Below, piece after piece: positions 25,880 to 35,470 of a stretch of DNA of 35,610 nt (positions are counted from its first letter, which is position 1; every line of letters begins with the position of its first letter). Position numbers and translations under genes: made by a program. Under the pieces are notes generated by a model, which saw nothing but the letters and a program-made list of their open reading frames with translations, made no database searches and was not told where the DNA came from. The stretch covers positions 1 through 35,610 of the forward strand of contig CAJAQO010000024.1 in NCBI GenBank assembly GCA_903944085.1, read 5' to 3'. This DNA is from an uncultured Verrucomicrobia subdivision 3 bacterium (GTDB lineage: Bacteria; Verrucomicrobiota; Verrucomicrobiia; Limisphaerales; UBA11358).

Positions 25880-26992
25880 TTATTTCACGGCCACATCCCA
25901 AACTTTGGAGCGTCGCGATTTGCCCGTCGGACCTGCCACATCCAGCACCACGACGTAATGATCCGGCTTGTGGTAAGTGTGAATGGGGTTTTGTTCCGTG
26001 GAAGTTTCGCCGTCGCCAAAGTCCCAATGCCACGACTTGATTTCGCCGACGGACTGGTCTTTGAACGCGACCAGCCGCCGTTCCATGTCCACGACTTGAA
26101 ACGACCATTGCGCTTGAATTCTCGGTTGCAAAAACGGTTCGAGCGGCATCAGCTTGAACAGGCAAAGCTGATCCGCCTGGCCATACATCGTGTGATGCCG
26201 CGAAAGATTCCAAAAGCCGTTGTTGGTGTCGCCGGAATGCACGTCGTCATAGTCAATCACCGCGAACGACAGGCCGATCAGTTTGTTTTCCGACAATTTG
26301 GATTCCACCGCGCGCGGCGGACCTTCCGCGCCGGCGTAGTCAAACGGCGTGAGCCAAAATTCCAAAACATAATGACCTGACTCGCCCGGCTTGAATTCAT
26401 ATTTCTGCGCCGCGTTCGCATAAGGCAGTTCCTTCAGCCATTGCGCCGGTCCCCAGACCATGCACCAATCCTTGCTCTCGGCGGGCGTGAAGATGTGATA
26501 ATTCTGCGCGTGCGCGCCTTGCAGCGTGAAGTAAGTTTCCCACTGACCGAGAAACGGCTTGGCGGGTGAAAACTTTTCGATCAAAGGTCCGCCGGATAAA
26601 TCGCCGTCCACGACGACCTCAAAGGTATCGTTGTGCAGCCCCGGATCGGCAAAATCCCAGTAGTCATCGTCCGCCTCGTAAAGAAAATAAAGCCGGTTCA
26701 AGCCTTTGACCCAGCCGACTTTCACGCGGACTTTTGGCGTCGAGTGGTCGGACAATTGATGTTTGCCGTTATCATCCACGAGTTGGTCGGAGCCGATGAC
26801 ATAACTTTCGGGAACGATGTTCCAATCATTCGTGTCGCCGTCAATGCGGGGAATTTGATCCGCCGGAAATTGGAAGACTTTGAAAACCTCGTTCGTGCGG
26901 TCGAGCGCACGGGCGGGCTGACCCGCCATTAAAAAGCCGGCGACGACAAGCGCCGACAGCATCACACGCAAAAAAATTTGGTTCACCCCCAA
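25880..26992 (-). CDS. Secreted PKD-domain protein with CBM9-like N-terminal domain
   Basis: 370 residues. The N-terminal hydrophobic segment (VMLSALVVAGFLMAGQPARA) is a signal peptide. Residues about 35-260 look like a carbohydrate-binding/CBM9-type beta-sandwich (IPRIDGDTNDWNIVP, then RVKVGWVKGLNRLYFLYEADDDYWDF and ENKLIGLSFAVIDYDD). Residues about 295-370 are a PKD domain, with SWHWDFGDGETSTEQNPIHTY, the hallmark motif. It probably acts at the cell surface or outside, binding polysaccharide; no catalytic residues are identifiable. It is the last of four minus-strand secreted-protein genes, 94 bp downstream of the next. Confidence 0.85.
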   Translation of the reverse strand: MGVNQIFLRVMLSALVVAGFLMAGQPARALDRTNEVFKVFQFPADQIPRIDGDTNDWNIVPESYVIGSDQLVDDNGKHQLSDHSTPKVRVKVGWVKGLNRLYFLYEADDDYWDFADPGLHNDTFEVVVDGDLSGGPLIEKFSPAKPFLGQWETYFTLQGAHAQNYHIFTPAESKDWCMVWGPAQWLKELPYANAAQKYEFKPGESGHYVLEFWLTPFDYAGAEGPPRAVESKLSENKLIGLSFAVIDYDDVHSGDTNNGFWNLSRHHTMYGQADQLCLFKLMPLEPFLQPRIQAQWSFQVVDMERRLVAFKDQSVGEIKSWHWDFGDGETSTEQNPIHTYHKPDHYVVVLDVAGPTGKSRRSKVWDVAVK

Positions 26993-27086
26993 ATTGCCCC
27001 ATGTTTGGGCGGCGGAGTCAATTCAAGATTTTCAAGCAGAAATAAATTGAAGGAGGCACATGAGCGAGCCGGCGCATGGTTTCCGC

Positions 27087-27548
27087 TCAAGGATTGCTCA
27101 ACCGGAAAAACAGGTTGCCCAGCGGCGGTGTGATGGTGACGAAGTTGGTGCCAAAGCCGTTGGTCAGCGAGCCGAAATAAGGGCTGGTCACCCAGCTTCC
27201 GCCCGCGAGATTGCTGTTCTGCTGCAAGGTGTAGCTACCGGTGCTTGGCCAAAGAATTTTTACACTGGCCGGCCCGTTGGGAACAATAATGAGCTTCGGC
27301 ACACCCAGCGTCTGCACGACGTTTATCATGCTCCAATAACCACCGGTCATGGAATATTGGCCACCGGTCATCGCGCCGCTCGCATCCGGCTGTCCGATGG
27401 TGCCGCTCACGGTATAAGTGCCACCCGTGCTCGTGCCGCCGCCGCCGGCGATCTTATACCAGTCTATGTTATAGCTCTGGGCCAGCGCGCCCGCCGGCAA
27501 TAACAGAGGCGCGGCCACGGAAAGGATCAAGGCTAAGATATTTTTCAT
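27087..27548 (-). CDS. Small secreted surface protein
   Basis: 153 residues. Signal peptide MKNILALILSVAAPLLLPAGALAQ, then SYNIDWYKIAGGGGTSTGGTYTVSGTIGQPDA, a pattern that recurs in verrucomicrobial secreted proteins, and a C-terminal beta-rich domain (VKILWPSTGSYTLQQNSNL to LFFRLSNP) of the kind often found at the end of their exported proteins. No function is known to me. It sits 30 bp downstream of the S53 peptidase gene and is probably co-transcribed. Confidence 0.82.
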   Translation of the reverse strand: MKNILALILSVAAPLLLPAGALAQSYNIDWYKIAGGGGTSTGGTYTVSGTIGQPDASGAMTGGQYSMTGGYWSMINVVQTLGVPKLIIVPNGPASVKILWPSTGSYTLQQNSNLAGGSWVTSPYFGSLTNGFGTNFVTITPPLGNLFFRLSNP

Positions 27549-27578
27549 GGATGATTTAGGCTTGAGGCAAAGTGATTT

Positions 27579-29513
27579 TCATTGGCCAACCGTTGCCGCG
27601 CCGCCCAGTGAATTCACGGTCATGGCTTTGGTGATAGTCATGGTTTCCAGTTTCGAGCCGGAGGTTCGGAACCAGATGCTGCCGCCGGTGGCGACCACCG
27701 CCACAGCCTGGGCCAGCGTCTTATAGGGCGCGTCATAACTGCCGTTTTGGGTGCCGCCCGTATAGTTATAGTCCACCCAAACCGCACTGCCATAACCGGT
27801 GTAAGGCATCAGCGCATTGATCAGATTCATGCCATTCGGCGTGCCCAGACCGGTGCACAGATCGTAGCCGGCGACGGCGGAAAATTCACTCGGGCTGCCC
27901 GCGCTGAAGCTGTTGCCGCTGGTGATGTCGTGAAAACATGAAGCATAGGCCGATCCCTTTGCAATCTGATAAAGCGCGGGATTCATGAAGCCCACCGAGG
28001 GCTGGCCGTTGTTCGCCGCCTGCTGGTTGACCAGCGCGGTGAAACCCGCCCACAACGGCGCGGCGCAACTGGTCCCGCCAAAACTGCCGGACAAGCCATG
28101 AAAATAATTGACCCAGATCCCGGTGGCCGTCAAGGCCACATCGGGCACATTGCGCTGGGTGGTAGATCCCGCATTGGAAGCCATGCTGATGCCTTGCTGA
28201 TATACCGGAATTGAGGACCGGGTGCTGATACCACCGCTGCTTCCCCAATAACCACCGCCGCCATACCACCACGCTGGCGGATCATAATTCCAATTCCACA
28301 CTGCCTCCGAAGCATAGGAAGCGCCCGAACCATTCATCACCAACGAAGTGCCGCCCACGGTGGTGATGTTAATGTCGTCGTCCGGTCCCATCAGCGCGCC
28401 GGTGAACGCATCGCCATCGCCGGAGGCCAAGAAAAAAGACTGGCCTTGTGCGGCCATCAAAATGAAATCATTGTCCAAGGTGGCATCCGTGGCTCCGGAA
28501 AATCCCCAGGAACTACTGAATTGTTTGATTTCACTATGCGCCACCATGCTGTTGGCAATATCATCCCAATTGTTGCCCTCAAACACCACCACTTTGGCCA
28601 AGCCGGGAGCCATGGCGATGGCCATTTCAATGTCCAGCGACACCTCGGCCACGGCATTGGTGTTACCCGAAGCATTGCCGCTCAAGCCATCCAACACGAT
28701 ATTTTGCAAAGTCACATGCGGCGAAATGCCGGATTGATTTTCGTAAGTGATAATGTCATTAGCATCATAGCCATCCTCTTCAAACAATCCCACGATTTGC
28801 CCCGCACCGGTAAGCGCGACGCCGGGCGCATACGCATTTCTGAAATCAGTTCCACGGTAATTATTTGAAGGTCCAGTGCCATTCGCCGTGCCGGTGGTGT
28901 TGTTCCCCGCCGCCGGTCCAACACGAAGGTTCGGATGCGCCAAGGAATAGTTTTCCAAGCCGCTGATATTGACTATCGGCAGGCTGGCATCCACTGACGG
29001 TTCCATATCCGGCGCAAAAAACTGCCGCGCCTCGGTAGGATGCTGGTAAGTGCGGAGCGTGACATGCAGCGCCTTTTCAATGTCCGCCACCCGGCCCAAA
29101 ACATCCAGCACCAGACGGTTATCATGCTTGGCAAATACCGTCAGCCCGTTCGTTTCCGCGAACTGGATGACAGCCTGGTATTCTGCTTCCGTCGGACCAA
29201 ACCGGTGCGCGATTTGTTCCGGAGTCAGAAACCGGTGAAAGTTAGCGCTCGATGGGTCATAGATTTGGTTGACCAAATTGGTAAGCACGTCCTTGTCATG
29301 CAGCGGCAGGCCGATGGCGAGACTCAACCGGTTGCTGGCCAGCGGCCGACCCAAAGGCGATAGTTTAAATTGGCTGACGGCAGCAGGCACATGGCCCGTC
29401 AAAGTTTTATTGTCCGCCGCCGCTGTTGCGGCGAGCAGTGCAGAACATAACCACATGGAGATGAGTCCGGGCCGGCCAAAACACCGGCCATTCCGAAGCA
29501 GTTGGTTCTTCAT
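27579..29513 (-). CDS. S53-family (sedolisin/kumamolisin-like) secreted peptidase
   Basis: 644 residues: N-terminal signal (LISMWLCSALLAATAAA), a pro-kumamolisin activation domain (about 38-190), then the peptidase domain (about 210-570). Catalytic residues can be placed: Glu290 and Asp294 in AEVSLDIEMA, oxyanion Asp366 in LASGDGDAF, and Ser482 in GGTSCAAPLWAG; the calcium loop is near FHDITSGN (Asp529). The last 70 residues (WVDYNYTGGTQNGSYDAPYKTLAQAV onwards) are a beta-helix-like tail common in verrucomicrobial secreted enzymes. It should be a serine-carboxyl endopeptidase acting outside the cell, often at low pH. It lies between the tail-fibre-like gene (29 bp) and the small secreted gene. 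Confidence 0.94.
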   Translation of the reverse strand: MKNQLLRNGRCFGRPGLISMWLCSALLAATAAADNKTLTGHVPAAVSQFKLSPLGRPLASNRLSLAIGLPLHDKDVLTNLVNQIYDPSSANFHRFLTPEQIAHRFGPTEAEYQAVIQFAETNGLTVFAKHDNRLVLDVLGRVADIEKALHVTLRTYQHPTEARQFFAPDMEPSVDASLPIVNISGLENYSLAHPNLRVGPAAGNNTTGTANGTGPSNNYRGTDFRNAYAPGVALTGAGQIVGLFEEDGYDANDIITYENQSGISPHVTLQNIVLDGLSGNASGNTNAVAEVSLDIEMAIAMAPGLAKVVVFEGNNWDDIANSMVAHSEIKQFSSSWGFSGATDATLDNDFILMAAQGQSFFLASGDGDAFTGALMGPDDDINITTVGGTSLVMNGSGASYASEAVWNWNYDPPAWWYGGGGYWGSSGGISTRSSIPVYQQGISMASNAGSTTQRNVPDVALTATGIWVNYFHGLSGSFGGTSCAAPLWAGFTALVNQQAANNGQPSVGFMNPALYQIAKGSAYASCFHDITSGNSFSAGSPSEFSAVAGYDLCTGLGTPNGMNLINALMPYTGYGSAVWVDYNYTGGTQNGSYDAPYKTLAQAVAVVATGGSIWFRTSGSKLETMTITKAMTVNSLGGAATVGQ

Positions 29514-29542
29514 AAGATCACCTTGGTTCGGCTGACGACAAC

Positions 29543-31453
29543 TTACTGCAATGTGACCAATACCAATACCATGCCTTGGCCTTGGCTCAAGCCGGTCATG
29601 GCTTTGCCCAGGATCGCGCCAGCGGCTTTGGCATGGTCGCTGACCTTCATCGCGTGACCAGGCGTGCTCGAAGTGGTCAGCATGTCTCCCGGACGAATGG
29701 CCCCATTCGAGGCATCAGCCTGCACATAGACGCGTCCGGTGAGTGCCACATTCTGGCCGCCCTCAAGCATTCCTTGCTGGTGCATCTGGATGCCGGGATT
29801 GACGCCGTTGGCACCGCTCACCACGCCCGCCACTCGCGTGTCATACGCGCTGTCGCTCAATTTTAAGTGACCAGGATTTTGTTCGTCAATCACCACGACG
29901 GCACCTTGCGGAACCAGGCTTTTGTCCGAAGTAATGTTGAAAGGTTCCGCCAAGTCAGCGCCGCCGCGAATCGTCAGGGTGCCGGTGGAAATATTATTGC
30001 TGACCCACGCGTTGCCCCGCCAATCCCAGCTCACGGCAATCACCGTGCCGCCAACTGCCCCCAGTGCTCCGCCATTATAGCCGAAAAGAAACGGCCCGTC
30101 GTAGGAAATGCCGGGCAGTCCGGTGGTGTATTCCAGTCCATAGTTCGTGTTGCCACTGGACGCCAAAAGAAGCCGGTTATTGTCGATGGCCAAGTCGCCA
30201 TTAACTTCCAGCTTGGCAGCGGGCGTGGTAGTGCCGACGCCGACATTGCCGGAAGGCATGACGGTGAGCCAAAAGCCGGAATTATATAATTCCCACTTGT
30301 TACCATCCTGTCCATTCTGTTCCGTCCAACAACCGGTTGAGCCCGACTGCGAATACCCATAAAACGGCCGGCCACCCGTGCCGGTTTCTATAAACATGCC
30401 GCGCCAAGTGTTGGTGACAGCGCCATACAATCCGAACAACTCATTTCCATCCACCTGCGTCTGCCGGCCAATTCCAACAAAACCATTTTGGAGGATGGAC
30501 ATCCGGCTGGCGAAATCAGTGTAAAAATCCAGCCCATACTGATTGCCCCCCGCCTGCCGGTCCGAGGCAATCCCTTCCCCGCTGTTCAGACCGAAGGTGA
30601 GACCAACGCCGTTGGTGGTTCCATTATTGAGAAAACCATTGTTGGCGTTTTGCTGATCAATCGCCAGCCCGCCATAATTATCAATGATTACCTTTTTGGT
30701 TATCGGATAGCCATTGCCTTGCTTGGTGTAGAAACTAAGATAGCCAAAGCCATCGTTGTAACTGGACATAATGGCGCCTTCCCCGCTGCCGGCGTAATAT
30801 TGAAAGCCAAGCCCCGTAAACAAACTGGTGTCGATGCCGCCGAAACCCGCTATCGTCAGCCGACCATTGCCCGTGCCCGTGGAAAAAGTATTTATCCCGG
30901 TAAAAGTCTGGTTGGCATCCGTGAGCGCCACATCTGATGCCAACACCGCATCCGGCACTGTGCCGCCGGTCAACTGCGACGCGTTCAAGCCGGTCAACCC
31001 GCTGCCGCTGACGCCAGTGAGATCGCCGGCGGGAATCGTGCCGCTCAATCCGGCGGCGTTCGCGCCTTCGGCAAAGACGGCATACGGCGTCGGCGTCAAC
31101 TGCTGACGCGGCAAAAGTCCCGTGAACGCGCCGCCGCCATTGGTGCGCACGCCGACGTGCAGCCAAAGCATCGTGGGGCTGAAGACATTTCCAAAGTCAA
31201 TGGTGGTGGTAAACAAGCCGTTGGTGACAGCGGTGGCGGTATTGGTGATCGGCCCGGCAACTACACTGCCAGCCGTTGGGTCGTTATAAAGATAAAACCT
31301 CAAATCGTAACTGCCCGTGGCCGGATTGGTGCCGTTGTTCAACCGGCCTTGATAGGTGAACGCCGTGCCTTGGGCGCAGACGGTTGTGGGTGGATAGTTG
31401 AAGGAGGAAAGCAGCGTCAAGACGACCAACCAGCGATTGAACTTGGTATTCAT
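29543..31453 (-). CDS. Large secreted tail-fibre-like surface protein
   Basis: 636 residues. A signal peptide (RWLVVLTLLSSFNYPPTTVCAQ) is followed by GTAFTYQGRLNNGTNPATGSYDLRFYLY, the common opening of these exported proteins, then Gly/Asn/Thr-rich beta-repeats (LSGTIPAGDLTGVSGSGLTGLNASQLTGG) like phage tail fibres, including VGVGTTTPAAKLEVNGDLAI. The C-terminus (LAEPFNITSDKSLVPQGAV to MVLVLVTLQ) resembles the peptidase G2-like/intramolecular chaperone-type end domain. Likely an adhesin or envelope fibre. It has a good promoter at 31541-31569 and begins a run of four minus-strand secreted-protein genes. Confidence 0.82.
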   Translation of the reverse strand: MNTKFNRWLVVLTLLSSFNYPPTTVCAQGTAFTYQGRLNNGTNPATGSYDLRFYLYNDPTAGSVVAGPITNTATAVTNGLFTTTIDFGNVFSPTMLWLHVGVRTNGGGAFTGLLPRQQLTPTPYAVFAEGANAAGLSGTIPAGDLTGVSGSGLTGLNASQLTGGTVPDAVLASDVALTDANQTFTGINTFSTGTGNGRLTIAGFGGIDTSLFTGLGFQYYAGSGEGAIMSSYNDGFGYLSFYTKQGNGYPITKKVIIDNYGGLAIDQQNANNGFLNNGTTNGVGLTFGLNSGEGIASDRQAGGNQYGLDFYTDFASRMSILQNGFVGIGRQTQVDGNELFGLYGAVTNTWRGMFIETGTGGRPFYGYSQSGSTGCWTEQNGQDGNKWELYNSGFWLTVMPSGNVGVGTTTPAAKLEVNGDLAIDNNRLLLASSGNTNYGLEYTTGLPGISYDGPFLFGYNGGALGAVGGTVIAVSWDWRGNAWVSNNISTGTLTIRGGADLAEPFNITSDKSLVPQGAVVVIDEQNPGHLKLSDSAYDTRVAGVVSGANGVNPGIQMHQQGMLEGGQNVALTGRVYVQADASNGAIRPGDMLTTSSTPGHAMKVSDHAKAAGAILGKAMTGLSQGQGMVLVLVTLQ

Positions 31454-31513
31454 ATTGGAGATGAGAGTGCTTCCTAGATTTTAGTTGCTTCGGACAAAAA
31501 ATCCCTCGGGACC

Positions 31514-31540
31514 AAACCATTCCCATTAACTGAATGGTTT
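31514..31540 (-). promoter_or_regulatory. 5'-end stem-loop of the tail-fibre-like mRNA
   Basis: AAACCATTC (31514-31522) and GAATGGTTT (31532-31540) are perfect 9-bp arms with a 9-base loop. On the minus strand it lies just downstream of the -10 box, so the transcript would begin with this hairpin, which may stabilise the mRNA. On the plus strand a T-run follows, but no plus-strand gene is nearby to be terminated. Confidence 0.5.
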
Positions 31541-31569
31541 TTTATACCCCGCAACTGAATTAAAGTCAA
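31541..31569 (-). promoter_or_regulatory. Sigma-70 promoter of the secreted-protein cluster
   Basis: On the minus strand TTGACT (31564-31569), exactly 17 bases, then TATAAA (31541-31546). The transcript would start near 31534, leaving an 80-base leader before the ATG at 31453. The rest of 31570-31790 shows only a small hairpin (AGCCAGAAAGGCT) ahead of the plus-strand gene. Confidence 0.75.
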
Positions 31570-31790
31570 TTATTTTTTGCATTATTTATTTTCACCTGGT
31601 TTGTTTTACTGCACAATGCGCCGGCGTTGGCAGTCAAACGTGCCGGCAAAAATCTGTCGGAACGGCATGCCGATGCATTGTCGGCGGTTTGCCGGATCGG
31701 ACAATGATCCCAGCCGGTGGCCAGAACCACCTCGCCGCGGCTCGACGGATGCGTAAAATTATGGCATGTTAAAGCCAGAAAGGCTTGGCT

Positions 31791-32975
31791 ATGGAAGAAT
31801 CTACATCCCAAAAATCCACCGGTTCCGCCAACCCCGAAGCGCAACTGGTCGCGAGTCCGCCGCCGGCATCCGCGCCCGGCCTGCCGGTCAAATATCTGGC
31901 CGACAAGCTTGAGGACGCCGAATTGCTGCTGGGCTATGCCGCCGAAGTGGGCATCGAGGTGGAGGCTGCGGTTCGCGATGGCGTGCTGCAAGCCCGAATG
32001 GCCAGTGACGCCGGCTGGCTCACCGGGCCGACAGCAGCCAGTCTGCTCGTCGCGCTCACTACTCTCGCCATCAAAGTCCGGCCCGTGACGGTGGCGAGTC
32101 TGCGTTCGTGCGCCAAATGGAAGGATGCCCGCAAGCCCATTCGTTTATACGGCACTATCGCCATTATCGCGGGCTGTGTGATCGTGATTTTTTCGCTGCT
32201 CACTTTTGTCAGCAAAAGCATTTCGGAAAAAATCACGGCGGACGTGGAAACCGCGAACACCCTGGTCGCCAAGTTGCGGACGGAACTCGGTCCGCCGCCG
32301 TCTCCGGCCGAGTCTTTAACCAACGAACTGACTGGCACCAATAGCCCAGTCGTTTCACCGCAAGATTTAATCTGGTTTGGTGCCGGCGGCATTCCCTCCG
32401 GGCTGTCCGACAAAGATGTCATTAGCGACTTACAGCAGTTTGCCGCCATCATGCGGGAAATTGACGGCTACACGCGGCAGTTGAAATACTGTCTCTTTGA
32501 TTTTACCACGCATCGTTATGCCGAAAGCCCGACCAACCGGATGGCTTTGGAATTGACGCCCGGCTTGCGCGTCCGGCTTTCCCAGGAACTTACCGACAAA
32601 GTTGACGAGTATCAGCAAGTGAGAAGTTTTGGCAATCAGGTGGTTGAGCGGGTAACCGTGTATTATGGCGCCATCGCCACCTGCATTTTGCCGGTGCTGT
32701 ATGCGCTGCTTGGAACTGTCGCGTATCTGCTGCGCCTTTATGAAGAGCAGTTCAAAAACCGGGTGTTGATCGCCGGTGACAAGCATGTCGCGCGACTGCT
32801 GATCGCCGGCATCGGCGGCCTGGTCGTGGGCCAGTTCAACAATGTCACGCAAGGCATCACCATCTCGCCGTTCGCCGTCGCCTTTCTTGTTGGCTATGCC
32901 GTGGACGTATTTTTCACTTTTCTGGAAGGCTTGTTGCAGATGTTCAAGCGCGGACCAAACCAGACAAATCCATAA
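31791..32975 (+). CDS. Multi-pass membrane protein of unknown function
   Basis: 394 residues from ATG 31791, which has AAAGG seven bases upstream; a TTG two codons earlier is less likely. The N-terminal 110 residues are soluble (KYLADKLEDAELLLGYAAEVGIEVEAAV, WLTGPTAASLLVALTTLA). A membrane helix (YGTIAIIAGCVIVIFSLLTFV) at about 120-140 precedes a 150-residue soluble segment, then helices at about 290-312 (YYGAIATCILPVLYALLGTVAY) and near 335-385 (LIAGIGGLVVGQF; ISPFAVAFLVGYAVDVFF). I do not recognise the family. It is followed after 76 bp by rnr. A link to RNA decay is not implied by sequence. Confidence 0.75.
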   Translation: MEESTSQKSTGSANPEAQLVASPPPASAPGLPVKYLADKLEDAELLLGYAAEVGIEVEAAVRDGVLQARMASDAGWLTGPTAASLLVALTTLAIKVRPVTVASLRSCAKWKDARKPIRLYGTIAIIAGCVIVIFSLLTFVSKSISEKITADVETANTLVAKLRTELGPPPSPAESLTNELTGTNSPVVSPQDLIWFGAGGIPSGLSDKDVISDLQQFAAIMREIDGYTRQLKYCLFDFTTHRYAESPTNRMALELTPGLRVRLSQELTDKVDEYQQVRSFGNQVVERVTVYYGAIATCILPVLYALLGTVAYLLRLYEEQFKNRVLIAGDKHVARLLIAGIGGLVVGQFNNVTQGITISPFAVAFLVGYAVDVFFTFLEGLLQMFKRGPNQTNP

Positions 32976-33051
32976 ACCGATCCAAAGCTGGCTGCACGGT
33001 GTTGCAATCATCAGTAGTCAGGCCCGGCGATTTGGCGCATACTGAAGCATC

Positions 33052-35370
33052 ATGCGAGCGCAAATCATCAAACTACTGGAGCAAAAAAATTATGTGCCGG
33101 CAAATGTGCCGGAGCTGTTGCGATGGCTCCATCTGTCGCCAAACTGCCAGCAGGAATTGCAGACGGTGCTTAAAAAACTTGAGCAGACGGGCGAAGTCGC
33201 GCGCATCAAGGGCAACCGTTACATTCTGCCGCGCGAGGCGGATCTGATTCCCGGCCGCATCCGCATGAACCGCGCGGGCAAAGGTTTTCTCCAGCCGGAT
33301 GATTCAAGCCTCAAGGAAATCGCCATTGCCGAAAGCGCCACCGGCACGGCCCTGCACGAAGATCGCGTGCTGGTGCGGCGGGACGTCCACCGGAAAAATT
33401 TCCGCGACGGCGACACGGAAACCGGCACGGTCGTCCGCATTTTGGAGCGGCGGCGCACCCAGATTGTCGGCACTTTGCAGCAGAGCAAACAATTTCTCTA
33501 CGTCATCCCCGACGACCCGCGCATTCCCCATGATGTTTATGTGACGCCGCCGCGCGACTTGGGCCGGCCGGCGCGCGTGGGTGACAAAGTGGTGGTGGAA
33601 CTGCGCGAATGGGAATCGCGCCACTCGAATCCCGAAGGCGAAATTGTGGAAGTCCTCGGTGCGCCGGATGAGGAAGGCGTGGACATGCTCTCGGTATTGC
33701 GCCAATACGAATTGCCGCTGCACTTTCCCAAAACTGTCCTGGCGGAAGCGCAGGCCATCGGCTCGGTGGTTCACGCGAATGATTTGGCGGGGCGCTTGGA
33801 TTGCCGCGCCCATCAAGTCGTCACGATTGATCCCGACGATGCGAAGGATTTTGACGACGCCATCTGTCTTGAAAAAGTTTCGCCGGAGCAATGGCGCTTG
33901 TGGGTTCACATCGCGGACGTGTCGCACTACGTCAAGCCCGGCACCGCGCTCGACGCAGAAGCACGCAAACGCGGCAATTCCACTTATCTCGTGGACCGCG
34001 TCATCCCGATGCTCCCGGAAGCGTTGAGCAATGAACTTTGTTCGCTGAAACCGAGCGTGGACCGCCTGACGAAATGCGTCGAGTTTCTCGTGTCCAATGA
34101 CGGCCGCGTGCTGCACACGAAGTTTCACGCCGCCGTCATCCATTCGCAGCGCCGGTTCGCCTACGCGCAGGTGCTGGAAATTCTGCAGCGCAAACCGGCG
34201 GCCGACCCGATCGAGCAGATGTTGCATCAGGCGCACGCGCTCGCGCAAAAAATCCGCCGGCACCGGTTCAAGAACGGTTCGCTCGACTTGGATTTTCCCG
34301 AAACCAAAATCCGGCTGGACGAACAGGGAAAAGTTTTGCGCATCGAGAAAAACGAGAACGACGTGTCGCATCAGTTGATCGAAGAATTCATGCTGCTCGC
34401 GAACGAAGCCGTGGCGACGCGGCTGATGATTTTGCACACGCCGGCGATTTACCGCGTCCACGAGGAACCGGACGCGCGGCGGTTGCAGGAATACCGGCAG
34501 GATGTTTTGGCGCATCACGTCCCGTGTGGCAACTTGAGCCACCCCGCCGAGGTTCAGAAGCTGTTGCAAAAACTCGGCACGCTGCCGATTGGTTCGGCGC
34601 TAAAAATCGGTTTCCTCAAATCGCTCATGCGGGCCTGTTACTCGGTGGAGCCGCTGGGGCATTACGGTTTGGCGAAGAAAAAATACACGCACTTCACGTC
34701 GCCGATCCGCCGTTATGCCGACCTGGTGGTGCATCGCGCATTGTTCGACAAAAACGCGGTCCAAGGCGCCGCGCTCAAGGAAATCGCCGAGCACATTTCT
34801 GTCACCGAACGCAATTCCGCCGACGCCGAGCGCGACAGCAAGGACGTGAAGCTGTTCGCATTTTTGAAAGCGCAGCTCGCTTCCGGCGAGCCGCAAAAAT
34901 ATCCCGCGCTCGTGACCGACGTGCGGAACTTTGGTTTCTTCGTGGACGTGCCCGGCCTCGCGATGAGCGGCCTGGTGCCACTGTCGTTGGTGGAAGATGA
35001 TTTTTTTGTGTTCGATGAAGCGCGGCGCAATCTGGTGGGCCGCCGGACGCGCCGCGTGATCAAGCTGGGCGACAAACTCACCGTGCAGGTGGCGAAAGTG
35101 GACACGTTCAAAAAACAGGTGGACTTTTGTCTCGTGGTCGAGGCACGCAAAAGCGTTGCCGCGCGTCCACCGGTCGGACGACAATTCTCGCAGCGCCCAC
35201 CGGCAAATCGTTCGGAGGCAAAACGCCCAGCCGCCGCGCGGCCGGAAAATTCCCGACGGCCGGAGGCGCGTCCGCCAATGATGCGCACTTCGGCTTCGCA
35301 ACTGCCGACTTCGCAGCGGCCGCTGATAAAATCGAGCAGCCACCGCCCTTTTTCCCGGCGGCGGCGTTGA
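33052..35370 (+). CDS. rnr: Ribonuclease R
   Basis: 772 residues, the size of RNase R. N-terminal helix-turn-helix-like start (RAQIIKLLEQKNYVPANVPELLRWL), cold-shock domains (about 60-210), the RNB catalytic domain with the four-aspartate motif DPDDAKDFDDAI (260-271) and the conserved HFTSPIRRYADLVVHR, then an S1 domain (about 615-697). It is a 3'-to-5' exoribonuclease that degrades structured RNA. The last 75 residues are low-complexity and basic (Arg/Pro/Ser-rich, ending HRPFSRRRR), like the basic tails that help other RNase R proteins bind RNA or ribosomes. ATG 33052 fits the family start. Confidence 0.96.
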   Translation: MRAQIIKLLEQKNYVPANVPELLRWLHLSPNCQQELQTVLKKLEQTGEVARIKGNRYILPREADLIPGRIRMNRAGKGFLQPDDSSLKEIAIAESATGTALHEDRVLVRRDVHRKNFRDGDTETGTVVRILERRRTQIVGTLQQSKQFLYVIPDDPRIPHDVYVTPPRDLGRPARVGDKVVVELREWESRHSNPEGEIVEVLGAPDEEGVDMLSVLRQYELPLHFPKTVLAEAQAIGSVVHANDLAGRLDCRAHQVVTIDPDDAKDFDDAICLEKVSPEQWRLWVHIADVSHYVKPGTALDAEARKRGNSTYLVDRVIPMLPEALSNELCSLKPSVDRLTKCVEFLVSNDGRVLHTKFHAAVIHSQRRFAYAQVLEILQRKPAADPIEQMLHQAHALAQKIRRHRFKNGSLDLDFPETKIRLDEQGKVLRIEKNENDVSHQLIEEFMLLANEAVATRLMILHTPAIYRVHEEPDARRLQEYRQDVLAHHVPCGNLSHPAEVQKLLQKLGTLPIGSALKIGFLKSLMRACYSVEPLGHYGLAKKKYTHFTSPIRRYADLVVHRALFDKNAVQGAALKEIAEHISVTERNSADAERDSKDVKLFAFLKAQLASGEPQKYPALVTDVRNFGFFVDVPGLAMSGLVPLSLVEDDFFVFDEARRNLVGRRTRRVIKLGDKLTVQVAKVDTFKKQVDFCLVVEARKSVAARPPVGRQFSQRPPANRSEAKRPAAARPENSRRPEARPPMMRTSASQLPTSQRPLIKSSSHRPFSRRRR

Positions 35371-35470
35371 GGCTCAAGGTTCCATCCGGTGACCTCTTGA
35401 TCCTGATTCACGAACTTGGTTGCCGGACTTGCGGCGCGGAACGAATTGCGAAATACTCCCGCCCATCATT

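Noticed and set aside
31514-31546. Rho-independent terminator on the plus strand
   Set aside because: It has a hairpin and T-run, but no plus-strand gene lies upstream for 6 kb and the T-run coincides with a minus-strand -10 box; a leader hairpin fits better.
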